Shown here one piece after another: positions 1-10,597 of a DNA stretch of 64,000 nucleotides. The notes under the pieces were generated by a model. It was given only the letters and a program-made list of their open reading frames with translations. It was not told the origin of the DNA and made no database searches. Made by a program: the position numbers and the translations under genes. Origin of the DNA: Anolis sagrei. Taxonomy: Eukaryota; Chordata; Lepidosauria; Squamata; Anolidae. The stretch is taken from positions 28,152,349 through 28,216,348 of the forward strand of contig NC_090027.1 in assembly GCF_037176765.1 (NCBI RefSeq), in the 5' to 3' direction. The number at the start of each line of letters is the position of its first letter. Within the stretch, counting starts at the first letter, position 1.

Positions 1-551
1 TATGGGTTATCTGCTTTGATAATCTGGATTATATGGCAGTGAAGAACTCCCAGAATTCCTCCTGACCATTGAACAAGCTAGCCAGGGGTTCTAGAAGCCT
101 CAAAAACCTGGAGAACCAAAGGTTGGGCATCACTGGTGTACACAGTACTGACCTGGATGGGCCAAGAATTTTGACACGGCATAAGGCAGATTCCTTCATT
201 CCTGTGCTTACCTTAGGTGGCTTCCTCTTTCTATTAAGGGCTAGTGCTCATAGGATTTTACACACAATGTACCTCTGTATCCATTCATTGCTCACCAGGC
301 ATATTAACCTCCTGTTGTGTATTGTGTCAGGTGAGATGTTTGCATAGGGTTCTCATGTTCCTCAACTACCCAGGTTTATAAGGTGCTAATGACCTCTTAA
401 ACATTCCTTGCACTCTCTTGAAGAGATATAACACAAGTTACAGACTTGGCAGATGAATGCCACTCATGTTGAAGGCTGGGAGGAATGGCAGTTGTGTGTA
501 ATGGGATTTGATTTTTAAGTGGTACAGCCAGTGATCTAACGTATGGATGGG
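1..551. other. FLI1 intron, no recognised feature
   Basis: This stretch belongs to the intron upstream of the first visible FLI1 exon. I see no coding exon, RNA gene or repeat family I can name in it. It could hold unannotated regulatory DNA, which cannot be judged from one sequence. Confidence 0.5.
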
Positions 552-1345
552 TATTTATTTATTTACTTACTATATTTGTATACTGTCTTTCTCAGCCCGT
601 AGGCGACTCACTCCGGTTAACAGGGGAAAATTCAATACTTACAAAATCATAAATACAATTAAAAACATAACATATAATAAAAACTAAACATATCAACAAA
701 ATATAAATTCATGGTGTCTCCTTGTTAAAAATGTTGTCTGTTCTCATTGTCATTGTTCCATTTTCCTATGTCAGTTACTCTGCATTTGGAAATGCTTGTT
801 CAAAAAGCCACGTCTTGACTTTTTTCCGGAATGTTAAAAGGGAGGTGGCCAAGCTAATATCTATAGAGAGGGTGTTCCACAGCTGAGGGGCCACCACCGA
901 GAAGGATCTGTCTCTCATCTCTGCCAAACAGTACGTCTAGGACCTTAAGATCATCTGGGAAGGCCCTGCTCTCGTTACCGCCTTCGTCACAAGTACTGTG
1001 ATGAAGGTGGTAACGAGAGCAGGGCCTTCCCAGATGATCTTAAGGTCCTAGATGGTTCATAAGGGGAGATGCGTTTGGAAATGTAAGTTGGGCCAGAACC
1101 GTTTAGGGCTTTATAGGCTAAAGCCAGCACTTTGAATTGTGCCCAGTAACAAACTAGCAGCCAAAGGAGTTGGCACAACAGAGGAGATGTATGCACCCTG
1201 AGCGCCGCTACTGTTAGCAATCTGGCTGCTGTTCGTTGGACCATTTGAAATTTCTGTACAGTCTTCAAAGTCAACCCCACGTAGAGCGCGTTGCAGTAGT
1301 CTATATGTGCATATTTGTTAATCAAGGGGTGAAACCAAGGTGTAA
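552..1345 (-). mobile_element. L2/CR1-group LINE, 3' fragment with internal inverted duplication
   Basis: The minus strand encodes pieces of the C-terminal end of a LINE reverse transcriptase ORF, with DYCNALYVGLTLKTVQKFQM and KVLALAYKALNGSGP, the usual tail of L2-like elements. The 3' end lies at the low-coordinate side near a TTTATT-rich run. The element is broken and carries a 113-bp palindrome at 938-1050 described separately. No intact ORF remains. Confidence 0.85.
938..1050. repeat. 113-bp near-perfect palindrome
   Basis: Arms 938-990 and 998-1050 are 53 nt each, match at 51 of 53 positions as inverted complements, and are separated by a 7-nt spacer. The right arm is the ordinary LINE sequence for this place; the left arm is an inverted copy of it inserted a few bases away. 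This looks like a templated fold-back duplication rather than transposon termini. Confidence 0.9.
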
Positions 1346-1569
1346 CAAGATGAAATGGGCCTTGCGTATCATAATTCTTGCCTCTTCCTTTCATGTCTTT
1401 GTTTAGCTTCTTTTCATCAAATACCACCAGACATGATTCCTTTTTTTAAAAAAAAATCCCATAAGTCTGACCCCTTAGTAAAGATTTGGGCAGACTATGG
1501 CCATCTAGATCTTGTTGGGCTACTTCTTCCATCAAGTATAGTGATGATAGCCATTGATGACCTAACAGT

Positions 1570-2133
1570 TTGGGACCATCCTACCTGCGTGACCGCATCT
1601 CCGTTTATGAACCCACGCGTTCGCTTCGTTCATCTGGAGAGGCCCTGCTCGCGATTCTGCCTGCGTCGCAGGCGCGTCTGGTGGGGACGCGAGACAGGGC
1701 CTTTTCTGTGGTGGTCCCCCAACTCTGGAACACCCTCCCCAAAGATATTAGACAGGCCCCTATATTGGCAGTCTTCAGGAAGAATTTGAAGTCCTGGCTG
1801 TTCCGATGCGCCTTTCCAGAATAGGAAAACTCCAACAAGTCCCAGAAGCACTTTAGTAGAACTTAAGAACTTAAGATTGCTGGCACACTGCACTTGCCCT
1901 GAAATCCGACATACCACCTGTCACATCAGCACTTTTAATCTGTATCCATTACTTTGGCTCAGCCCCAGTTTTTACTGTGTTTTGGTGTATTGCTTTTATT
2001 GTTTTGTTGTTTTAATATTGCTTTAATTGTTTTGATTTGTTTTCAGTTGTGTATTGTTTATGCTATGTTTTGAGGCCTTGGCCTTTGTAAGCCGCATCGA
2101 GTCCTTCGGGAGATGCTAGCGGGGTACAAATAA

Positions 2134-2168
<35 letters not shown>
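1570..2168 (+). mobile_element. L2-like LINE 3' end with (AAT)n tail
   Basis: The + strand encodes about 84 residues of the LINE C-terminus, including DRAFSVVVPQLWNTLPKDIR and KNLKSWLFRCAF, followed by about 300 bp of 3'UTR ending in a GTACAAATAAAG motif and an (AAT)n run at about 2141-2168. It is 5'-truncated, as is usual for LINE insertions. A close subfamily relative lies at 52,450-52,940. Confidence 0.9.
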
Positions 2169-2170
<2 letters not shown>

Positions 2171-2315
2171 TGACCTCACAACCTCTGAGGGTGCTTGCCA
2201 TAGATGTAGGCAAAATGTCAGGAGAGAATGCTTCTAGAACATGGCCATATAGCCCGAAAAACCTTCAACAACCCAGTGATTCCAGCCATGAAAGCCTTCG
2301 ACAATACATTGCTGA
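2169..2315 (+). mobile_element. Dispersed repeat with decayed hammerhead-like motif (Penelope-like?)
   Basis: This is the 3' portion of the repeat family also found at 29.4-29.9, 50.6-51.05 and 55.6-55.9 kb. It abuts the (AAT)n tail of the preceding LINE. The ribozyme-like core at about 2182-2222 is recognisable but carries changes at conserved core positions, so this copy is unlikely to be active. Confidence 0.7.
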
Positions 2316-3130
2316 TATGTGGAATCATCTGGGCAGCTTTCATTCATATATATGTAAGCCTGCAATTTGTCTTCAATTAGGGTCTCTTCTTAAAGGCCTT
2401 CTGCAACCCAAATTATCTTCAGAAAAAAGTGTAATTCCTCTGAGCAAAATGTCTGCAGACTGCCAGACATTTTGATCTCCAAATACTTAGTGCTTTTAAC
2501 ACCTGACACTAAGAATTTCTGCTGCCGGTGAGAAGGATTCAGTCTCTTTCTGTGTCCCTCTCTCTCTCACACATACACATACCTTCTCTGCAAGGCTAGC
2601 CAGCCTACCTGCAGTTGCTCAAACCCTTTCTCTAACTGCCATGAGGACATTAAAATGTCAGCAATTTGCCTCTCTGAAGACTGACTTTGGTTCAGTGCCT
2701 GGAAAAACAGTAGGCGAAATAGTACAACCTTAAATTCTAACATGTGTAAGTTATACATCTTATTTCCATTTCCAAAGCAGCATTTCTCCCCAAAAAGACA
2801 TGAGGAAAAAATTACCATCTGCTTCGTAATATCTTAGTGGAATGTTTATCTCCCCGCCATGATAACTGCCGTAGAGTAATTCTGCCTCTGTGCCTTAACA
2901 AACCTATTCAGTGTTTCTCAGTTGGAAAATCCTTCAGGCTTCTTCTCCAGATGGGAGTATAATGTATAGTCAACATATTCCCTTCACACTGAATGGGGCT
3001 GGTTCATTCAAAGAAGTTTGTCACCTTTTGTTTCTCTTTCTTACTTTCTTTTTTTCTTGAACGATGGTCACTTCAAACTTCCTTTTTGGGGGGAGGGGGG
3101 TGAGGGTTACTTTCCCTTTTAACTCATAGG
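2316..3130. other. FLI1 intron, no recognised feature
   Basis: No exon or nameable repeat is seen here apart from a short CT/CA-rich run near 2,555-2,580 and a G-rich run near 3,087-3,104. Confidence 0.4.
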
Positions 3131-3345
3131 AATGATGATGTTTTAACCAATGTTTTATAATTTTTATTGTTAATGCTGTTTACTTGGGCTCTGGTTTATC
3201 TTCTTCGTCATCATGTTGATTTGATGTATTATTATTTGTTTGTTCTATTTTTATGTATTGTACTATATTTATTCATGTTGTGAGCCACCCCGAGTCCCTT
3301 GGGGATATGGAGCAGGATACAAATAAAGTTTATTATTAATATTTT
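3130..3345 (+). mobile_element. L2-like LINE 3' tail
   Basis: The stretch ends with the family signature GTGAGCCACCCCGAGTCCC followed by ACAAATAAAGTTTATTATTA, the usual 3' end of L2/CR1-group LINEs in reptiles. Only untranslated tail is present. Confidence 0.75.
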
Positions 3346-3385
3346 TTTGAAACACAACAAGATGAGCCCACAGCAGACAAAATCA

Positions 3386-3589
3386 CTGTTCCGTCTTGCA
3401 GGAGCGTGGTTTGCATTGCCCCTTAATTGCATAAAATAGCATTCCTTTGCATTTTCCCCCAGGGTTGCTACAGTCTCAGCAGCACCCTGAAAGTTAAACA
3501 TTAAAGGGGCTGGAAGCTAGCCTGCAAGCCTCTTGCTGTTATTGGTTTAAAAAAATATCCTTTTGGTCTAGAGACCACCCTTTTTCCTG
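3386..3589 (+). repeat. Unclassified dispersed repeat, copy 1
   Basis: About 200 bp starting near TTCCGTCTTGCAGGAGCG and ending CCCTTTTTCCTG is repeated in the same orientation at 5845-6049. I cannot assign it to a family; an old LTR fragment is one possibility. The two copies flank the FLI1 exon at 4309-4466. Confidence 0.75.
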
Positions 3590-4033
3590 ATAAGCCTAGG
3601 AGGATTGCCTGTATCATCCTTCATCTAGAAAACACAAAGCATATAATGATCATCATCATCACACTCCTATGAAATTAATAAGGAATTAATTCACCACATG
3701 CCAGCTTTTGTGAAAACGAAATGATACCTGTACAAAAGCAGGAAATATTAGCAAGATCAGGGTAAACCTAAGATTTCCAGTTCTCCAAAAAAGAAGAAGA
3801 AAACCACAGGATGCCTATTTATTATTGATCATGCTCAGAGCAAGAGAACATCAAAGGTCAAGAGGTTTTAGGATGGAAAACCATATAAGATAGATTGTTC
3901 ATGGAAGAACATCATGTAGAAAACCATGATGCTCTGGACGTGATCTTGATGTGCACAGCTCCTTTGTGTAGATGACTGTTCTTACAGAGACTAGTGAACA
4001 TTCATCTATTTTTTTTCCTTTGAGTCTATAGAT

Positions 4034-4168
4034 CAGTGGTTCTCAATTTGTGGGTCCCCAGGTGTTTTGGCCTACAACTCCCAGACATCCCAGCCAGTTT
4101 ACCAGCAGTTAGGATTTCTGGGAGTTGAAGACCAAAATATCTGGGGACCCATGGGTTGAGAACCACTG
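4034..4168. mobile_element. Palindromic hAT-type MITE (135 bp)
   Basis: The element begins CAGTGGTTCTCAA and ends TTGAGAACCACTG, and is largely palindromic. It is flanked by a perfect 8-bp duplication CTATAGAT at 4026-4033 and 4169-4176, which is the hAT signature. Relatives lie at 11,830, 28,437 and 48,122. Confidence 0.95.
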
Positions 4169-4308
4169 CTATAGATGGACAAGGTTACTGTGAGTCACAT
4201 ATGAAAGGCATCATTCCTCACCATTATAATTCAACTTTTGAGAGTGGACAGGAAAGATCCCTGTGTTTTTTGCAAACTGGTTATCTGATGTTTATCCCTT
4301 AATTTCAG

Positions 4309-4466
4309 GGAATCCCCAGTGGACTGCAGTGTTAGTAAATGCAACAAACTGGTTCCTGCTGGGACAGAACCTAACTCCTTGAACTATGGCACCTACATGG
4401 ACGAGAAGAATGGTCCTCCTCCACCCAACATGACAACCAATGAGAGAAGGGTCATCGTTCCAGCAG
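4309..4466 (+). CDS. FLI1: FLI1 coding exon (human exon 3 equivalent)
   Basis: The 158-bp exon has an acceptor TTTCAG before 4309 and a donor GTAAGA at 4467. The first base completes a split Arg codon, then 52 residues follow from [15 protein letters not shown] to NERRVIVPA, and the final G starts the Asp codon finished in the next exon. The [20 protein letters not shown] block is identical to human FLI1 and leads into the Pointed domain. The middle section ([14 protein letters not shown]) is diverged from human GGGESNPMNYNSY and one residue longer. The exon's length is not a multiple of three, so skipping or losing it would shift the frame. Confidence 0.97.
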
Positions 4467-5500
4467 GTAAGAGGCCACTTGTTTCCTGAGCATGGATCTT
4501 AAGATCTGACAAAACTAATTCTTTAGCCGAATGAAATAAAATTGCTCATAAACCAGATGTGGAACCAAATCAAACTTTTAATCAACTTTTTTATTTTCTA
4601 AAAAATGCCTTTGCTACTAAAAGTTATTGATTTTTGAGTTGGGAAAGGAAGCAAACAGATGTCAAATCCTTCATGAAATAAGAATGCGAGAATTAGTCTG
4701 CTATATCAAAGGAGAGAGAGAGAGAGAGAAGTGGCCATTTAATGTCTCAATTTTTTATTGTGAAACACTGAAAGGAATGAGATAAATGTGGTCCAGAAAC
4801 TGTAGCAAAGCTTGTTCCACATCAGGACTTTTATCTTCTAAAAGGCAGGTTATAGTCATTATTAGTTTAATGGGGAGTTTAGTTAATGCTCCCAATTGAA
4901 AAAGTTCCAGTACTACTGTTTTCTTTGCTCTTGCTCTTTGCCCCAATTAGCTCTCCTCCCTTTCCTTCTCTTTCCCATAACGTCAAAGAGAATACTTTTG
5001 GTAAATGAAGGAGATGAATTACAATTATAAGCATTATCCATTGGGTAGAAATTGAGCAAATGCAGGAGGAAAATGAAGAGTGGTGCAGAATGACTTCAAT
5101 TAGGACTATTTTTGTGCATGATGCTTTGCATTTCTGATAAGAGTCAGAGAAAAATACCACAGGATGCAGATAAAAGTGCTGGAATAGAATGATATGTAGC
5201 TCTGTGAAATGTAATATTTTACAGTTTTTACAGAGGCACAGCAGATTTGCTTTTTTGTAGATACTTGTTAAAGGCTAAATATACAGTCATCCTTGATATT
5301 TGTATTTGCATTATATATTAAAAACAATAATATTGTATGAAAAGGGAGGAGAGAAGATACAATATTGGAAAGCATTAGAAAAATCCTAAGCAACCCAAAA
5401 TCTTAGAGCTGGTTTTGTCTACAACTCCCATATACCTCCAGAACGTGAGTTGTAGTGCAAGGTGACAGACTGAAGAAATGTTTGTTTCTCTGTGTATGTT
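4467..5500. other. FLI1 intron, no recognised feature
   Basis: I see only a short (AG)n run near 4714-4728. No coding or repeat signal that I can name is present. Confidence 0.4.
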
Positions 5501-5660
5501 TTTTTCAGTGTGCCTGTCAGCTAATGCAACCTCATGATTTTCTTAGGGTTTTCTTAGACAAGGCTCAGATGTAGTTTTACAAATCCTTTCCCAGAAATTA
5601 GTCTACAGCACCTTTGTTGGTGGCCTCCAAGCCCAAGTTGATTCAGCTTAGCTTCCAAGA
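5500..5660 (-). mobile_element. Possible old SINE fragment
   Basis: The order of the motifs CTCATGATTTTC, TAGGGTTTTCTTAG and CAAGGCTCAGA resembles the reverse complement of the reptile SINE seen at 19,205 and 32,107. It is diverged and the call is tentative. Confidence 0.35.
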
Positions 5661-5720
5661 TGCCTTCAGAGTTTTTAGACCATTACATCCTCCAATATAC
5701 CTGAGGTATAAAAATCTCTT

Positions 5721-5766
5721 CCCTCTGCAACAGAAATTGACCCAGGTCAATTTCTGTTACAGAGGG
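5721..5766. repeat. 46-bp near-perfect palindrome
   Basis: Arms 5721-5742 and 5745-5766 (22 nt each) are inverted complements with one mismatch and a 2-nt centre. It has no flanking target duplication that I can see and no relation to a known MITE end. As RNA in the FLI1 pre-mRNA it would form a stable hairpin. Confidence 0.9.
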
Positions 5767-5844
5767 AAACATCTGCGGCATTCAGATGAGTAGGCTGCCA
5801 TTGCCACTTCAGTCATGTACCACCTGAGGCAATTGCCTTGCTCT

Positions 5845-6049
5845 GTGTTCCGTCTTCCAGGAGCATAGTTTGCATTACCTTTTAGTTGCATGGGATAGTG
5901 TTCCTTTGCATTTCCCCAGGGTTGCTACAATCTCAGCTGCACTCTGAAAGTTAACAGCATTAAAGGCTAGAAAGCCAGCCTGCAGGCCCCTTTTGCAGCT
6001 ATTGGTTCAGAAAGTATCTCTTTGAGTTTAGAGACGGCCCTTTTTCCTG
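5845..6049 (+). repeat. Unclassified dispersed repeat, copy 2
   Basis: This is the second copy of the repeat at 3386-3589, in the same orientation, sharing the TTCCGTCTT start, the GGGTTGCTACA and CTGAAAGTTA blocks, and the CCCTTTTTCCTG end. The sequence after it up to about 6690 includes an AATAAATATTCTG stretch and may belong to the same element, but I cannot show that. Confidence 0.7.
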
Positions 6050-6149
6050 GGTTGAGTTTTCCATTTTTGAATCTCCTCTGCCTCCTTCAGTAGCGAAAGA
6101 AAGCTTCAGATGTGCTGTTGGTCAGGCAGGTAACTCTGAAAAAACCATT

Positions 6150-6350
6150 GTAAGAATGATTGAGATACTATAGATTGAGACTGAGAACTAGGTAGGAAGA
6201 TTGAGATACTATAGATTGAGATTGAGTTATATAGATAAAGAAGCTAATTGAGATAGATAGATAGATATAGATAGATAGAATAGCAATTGAGTAATTGAGC
6301 TATTGAGTTATAGATAGATATTGAGTTATTGAGAAATAGTTATTGAAGAC
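6150..6350. repeat. Degenerate simple repeat (GATA / TTGAG)
   Basis: Interspersed GATAGATA and ATTGAGATA/ATTGAGTTAT units make an irregular low-complexity tract within FLI1 intron. Confidence 0.8.
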
Positions 6351-7088
6351 GATTTGCTTCATCTCCCAAACCAACCTTGGGCTGGAATAGGGAAGGCCTA
6401 CACTTTCTAAAAAATAGTGGCTCAGGGTTGGGGTAAAAAGATCTCAGGATTTTTTCTACCATTTGGATGAAGGCAGCTCAGCGACTAGAGGAAAAAGAAA
6501 AGGAAGAACATCTCTGTGGTTTCACAGAGTTTTGTTTGTAACTTTAACAAGCTGTGCCAAGTGTGCAAGGACTTTGAGAAATAAATATTCTGTTTTGATG
6601 TTCAAAGCCTGTAGTAGCCTCAGTTGCTGGGAATCTCAATCTTCTAAAGAAAGACCCCCGCGGTCCGCCCAGACAAAGAGAGAAGCACATCTTAGTTTTA
6701 TTTTTATAGGGTCTGGGTGTGATGGCACACTCTGCCTAATGGTAGAATATGTCATGGCAGAAATGCTAATTCCAATCTTATTGTAAGAATTGCAATATGA
6801 AATGTATAAAGTGCTCTAAACTTTTGAAAGCAGAATATCTTGTAATTAATGCAGAGACTTATGCTTAAAAGAGCAAAGAGATGACATATTTCCCATCAGA
6901 GAATCTCTGATTATGCTGGGAACATTGGGGTGTGGGGAGCCAGCTCTCTCTTCGGTGAACTGAAAATATCCTGGGATAACCAAAAGGATGATGTTGTGGT
7001 TTAAGTACACGGCTTGGACTCTGGAAAACCATAGTTTGAATCCCAGTTTGGCCATGGAAACCCACTGGGCAAGTCACACTGTCTCACC

Positions 7089-7374
7089 CAGGGGCGACTC
7101 AACCCATTATGCAAAGTAACATTTGCAGTATAGTTGATTTTGCACAGGGGCGCTCTTGGGGGAAAATAGACCTTGACATATGCGAGTTGTAGTTACTGGG
7201 ATGTATAGTTCACCTACAATCAAAGAGCATTCTGAACTCCACCAATGATGGAATTGAACCAAATATGGCACACAGAACTCCCACGATGAACAGAAAATAT
7301 ATATCAGTGATTGGTTGGGGGGAGGGGCAAAATACTGCTTGCTTACCGTTGAAAATTGCCTAGGGCCACCTCTG
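7089..7374. mobile_element. Non-autonomous hAT element (286 bp) inside a SINE
   Basis: It starts CAGGGGCGAC and ends GGGCCACCTCTG, with the 8-bp target duplication GTCTCACC at 7081-7088 and 7375-7382. Its right end (GCTTACCGTTGAAAATTGCC) matches the left end of the 4-kb hAT at 57,877, so it is likely a deletion relative of that family. Confidence 0.92.
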
Positions 7375-7410
7375 GTCTCACCCTCAATGGAAGATAATGG
7401 TAGTCCCTCT

Positions 7411-7690
7411 TTACTTATTTATTTTGAACACTTGTACCCCACCCTTCTCGACCCCCCCCCCGGGGGGGGGGGGACTCAGAGCAGCTTCCAATTGGCAACA
7501 ATTGTATACCACATAATAAAATGCAAACCACCAATAATTATAATAGTTAAAAACATTAAAACATTAAAACAATATACTTACAATCTACTAAGCTATTACC
7601 AGTCTGGTGGCCATGATCTAGCCGAATTCTACGACTGAGTACTCCATTTAACTTATCCATAATCCATTTTCAAGCCAATTGTCAGCATTG
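7411..7690 (-). mobile_element. L2-like LINE 3' tail with C/G homopolymer hairpin
   Basis: The TTATTTATTTTGAACACTTG start and the CCCACCCTTCTCGAC...GACTCAGAGCAGC block are the reverse complement of an L2-like 3'UTR. At about 7449-7473 a run of C is followed directly by a run of G, which would form a perfect stem. The boundary on the high side is approximate. Confidence 0.7.
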
Positions 7691-7775
7691 TCATTGCTTA
7701 GAAACTTATACGATAATTTTGCCTCAGGGTGCCATAGGTCAGACGTGATTTGAAGACACACACAACTAGGAATGA

Positions 7776-8668
7776 ACTTTTATATAAAAAGGATTGTGGA
7801 TTTAGTTCCCCTCTGGCACTGAAAGCAAAATCCCAAGCACATAATGTCCATAGAGGTCACTTTGTTGTTTAATTGGAAGGGCATGTCTTTTCCACCTCCC
7901 TCGGGTGAATCTTAGGGCTCTAGTAACAACAATGATTCTACTGGCATCCTCTAGTCTGGACTTCTCTAAACTCATTCACCACCTCCTTATTGATCTCTCT
8001 TTCCTCAAAAGTAAGACTATAATTCCCCTCTTGCAAGTCTATGGGAGTTAGACAGTCCCAACCTGGCAGTCAAAACCATTTGGCCCTCCTTTCGGCCCAT
8101 TCCAAAGTTTGTACAGATGCTTATTAAAAAAAATTGGAGGGATGTTTATTACTGTGGTCCAGAAAGTAGTAAATTCTATGAAAATGACCTCTCCTCACTC
8201 AGACAAGTTTGCTTTATATGTCTGAGTCATATTTCCAGACTGGACCGACAAAAACAAACTTCTAACTCCCGCCCACTCACTCTTTTCTTGCTTCGGTTCG
8301 TCCTGCAGAGTCAACACAGATGGGGAGAGGAGGGAACCTGGGTTCATTGCACCGCTCGGTGTCTGTGTTGCTGCCAGCTGCAAATTAAAACCGAAATGGA
8401 AAACTTTTTTCTCCTTGGTAGTGATTTTTAGAACGTATGTGGCAAACCTATTTCAAGGGAAGGCAACTGTGGTGGGTCGCAGGGCCAATTTTCTGTCGGA
8501 GGTCAAACCAACCCCTTATAAGAGATACAGACACATGCACAAATTGTAATAACAAAATGTATTAGGACACAATGTATCTAATGAAGACGGTTCATTTATA
8601 TTTTTGAAAAATATATGATACGCAAGATAACATACATTTCCACAACATACAGTTTTGAAAGCTCTGGT
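7776..8668. other. FLI1 intron, no recognised feature
   Basis: No exon, RNA gene or nameable repeat is seen. Confidence 0.4.
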
Positions 8669-9670
8669 ATTTGTTTGTTTGTTTGTTTGTTTGTTTGTTT
8701 ACAGTATTTCTATACCGCTTTTCTCACCCCGAGGGAGACTCAAAGTGCTTTACACATAGATAATGGCAAAATTCAATGCTGTACAACTACAATAATAAAA
8801 CCACACATTAGACATAAATCATATTATTTATTTACTTACTTACTTACTTACTTCATTTCTATAATGCTTTTCTCAGCCCTCAGGCGACTCAAAGCGGTTA
8901 ACAACAGCAAAATTCAATGCAAAAACATCACAAAATGAATATGGGACAGTTAAAAACAGTAGCATCATCAACGATTAAACATCAATATAACAATCATTAG
9001 CGTTTCATCAGTAAAATCAGAATCCAATCTCATCATCCATTAGTCCGTATTCCTATATTCAATTACACTGCTTAATCAAATGCTTGTGCGAACAGCCAGG
9101 TCTTCACTTTCCTCCGAAACGCCAACAGGGAGGGGGCCGATCTGATATCTGTAGGAAGGGCTTTCCACAGCCGAGGGGCCACCACTGAGAAGGCCCTGTC
9201 TCTCGTCCCCGCCAGGCGTGCCTGTGATGCAGGTGGGACTGAGAGCAGGGCCTCCCCAGATGATCTTAATGTCCTAGTTGGTTCATATTAACACAGTACA
9301 TCACGAAATATCAAAAACAGTTATTAAAACCGTAAAACAATCTCAACAGTCGAGTCGCCATTCCAGTCCTTGTACCACTAAAAGCTGCTTAGATCTATTG
9401 TCCGAAGGCCTGGTCCCAGAACCAAAATTTCAATTTTTTTTCTAAAAGTCAGGAGCGAGGGAACAGATCTTACCTCCTTTGGTGAGGAGCACAGCCGAGA
9501 AGGCCCTGCTCCTCATATCCGCCAGATGCATTTGCGCTATTGACAGGAGTGAGAGCAGGGCCTCCTCGGATGATCTTAAATTACGAGGTGGGACGTAGGG
9601 GCAGATGTGTTCAGACAAGTAAGCCGGGCCAGAACCGTATAGAGTTTTATAGGTCAAAACCAGGGTCATC
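8669..9670 (-). mobile_element. L2-like LINE interrupted by a second L2-like LINE
   Basis: The outer element runs 8669-8824 and resumes at about 9285-9670, where the minus strand encodes TLVLTYKTLYGSGPAYLSEH and YVPPRNLRSSEEALLSL. The inner element occupies about 8825-9284, starts in a TTATTTATTTACTTACTT run and ends at a GGTTCATATTA junction. The hexamer CATATT occurs at both junctions and is consistent with a short target duplication. Both are on the minus strand and 5'-truncated. Confidence 0.8.
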
Positions 9671-9774
9671 CCAGTAAATATATCCCAGCCAGTGTAACAT
9701 CAAATCATGGTTTAGCCACTGTGTGGATGAGCCAGTGCTTCTCCTGGCCACCCCACTTATCTCTTCTCCTATGA

Positions 9775-10508
9775 CAGTGTTTCTCAACCTGGAGGTCGGG
9801 ACCCCTGAGGGGGTCATGAAGGGGTGTCAGAGGGGTTGCTAAAGACCATCAGAAAACACAGTATTTTCTGATGGTCATGGGGATTCCATGTGAGAAGTTT
9901 GAGCCAAATCTATAGTTGGTGGAGTTCAGAATGTTCTTTGATTGTAATGAACTATAAATCCCAGCAACTACAACTCCCAAAAATCAGGGTCTATTTTCCC
10001 CAGGCTCCACCAGTGTTCACATTTGCGCATATTGAGTATTTATGCCAAGTTTGGCCCAGATCCACCATTGCGTGAGTCCACAGTGCTCTCTGGATATAGG
10101 TGAACTACAACTCCCAAACTCAAGGTCAATACCCACCAAACCCTTCCAAAAGTTTTCCATTGGACATGGGAGTTCTGTGTGGCAAATTAGGTTCAAATCC
10201 ATCACTGGTGGAGTTCAGAATGCTCTTTGGTTATATGTGAACTATAAATCCCAGCAACTACAACTCCCAAATTACAAAATCAATCCTCCCCCAACCCCAC
10301 TAGCATTTACATGTGGGTGCATTGGGTATTGGTGCCCAGTTTGGTCCAGTGAATGAAAATACATCTTGCATATCTAATATTTACATTATGATTTATAACA
10401 GTAGTAAAATGACTGTTATGAAGTAGCAACAAAAACAATGTTATGGTTGGGGGTCACCATAACACGAGGGACTGTATTAAGGGACATTAGGAAGGTTGAG
10501 AACCACTG
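9775..10508 (-). mobile_element. hAT element, 734 bp, with 8-bp target duplication
   Basis: Ends are CAGTGTTTCTCAACCTGGAG and GGTTGAGAACCACTG. The target duplication TCCTATGA is perfect at 9767-9774 and 10509-10516. The interior contains repeated modules built on ACTACAACTCCCAAA and CACAGTGCTCTCTGG. A reverse-oriented relative lies at 35,524-36,269. No transposase is encoded. It ends only about 80 bp before the acceptor of the next FLI1 exon. Confidence 0.95.
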
Positions 10509-10597
10509 TCCTATGAAGCAGAGAAGATAAATTGGACGCTTTCACTTTTCCTTTGAATTATCACAGTGTGTCATTTCATCTCCTTTTCTTCCAATAG

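Larger units (their letters stand above)
6985..7775 (+). mobile_element. tRNA-type SINE split by a hAT element and a LINE piece
   Basis: The SINE head reads from about 6985 (GTGGTTTAAGTACACGGC) through GAATCCCAGTTTGGCCATGG and CACTGGGCAAGTCACAC to 7088. It resumes after 7375 and ends near 7775 with GTGCCATAGGTCAG and GAAGACACACACAAC. A 286-bp hAT (7089-7374) with its own 8-bp duplication and an L2-like tail (7411-7690) lie inside it, so the SINE is the oldest of the three. The same SINE family is at 32,107 and in reverse at 19,205. Confidence 0.75.

Noticed and set aside
938-1050. MicroRNA precursor
   Set aside because: The stem is too long and too perfect, lies inside a LINE relic, and is explained by an inverted duplication.
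3386-6049. A provirus with the two 200-bp repeats as its long terminal repeats
   Set aside because: The sequence between them contains a normal FLI1 exon and its introns and no viral genes, so the repeats are two separate copies of an unnamed element.
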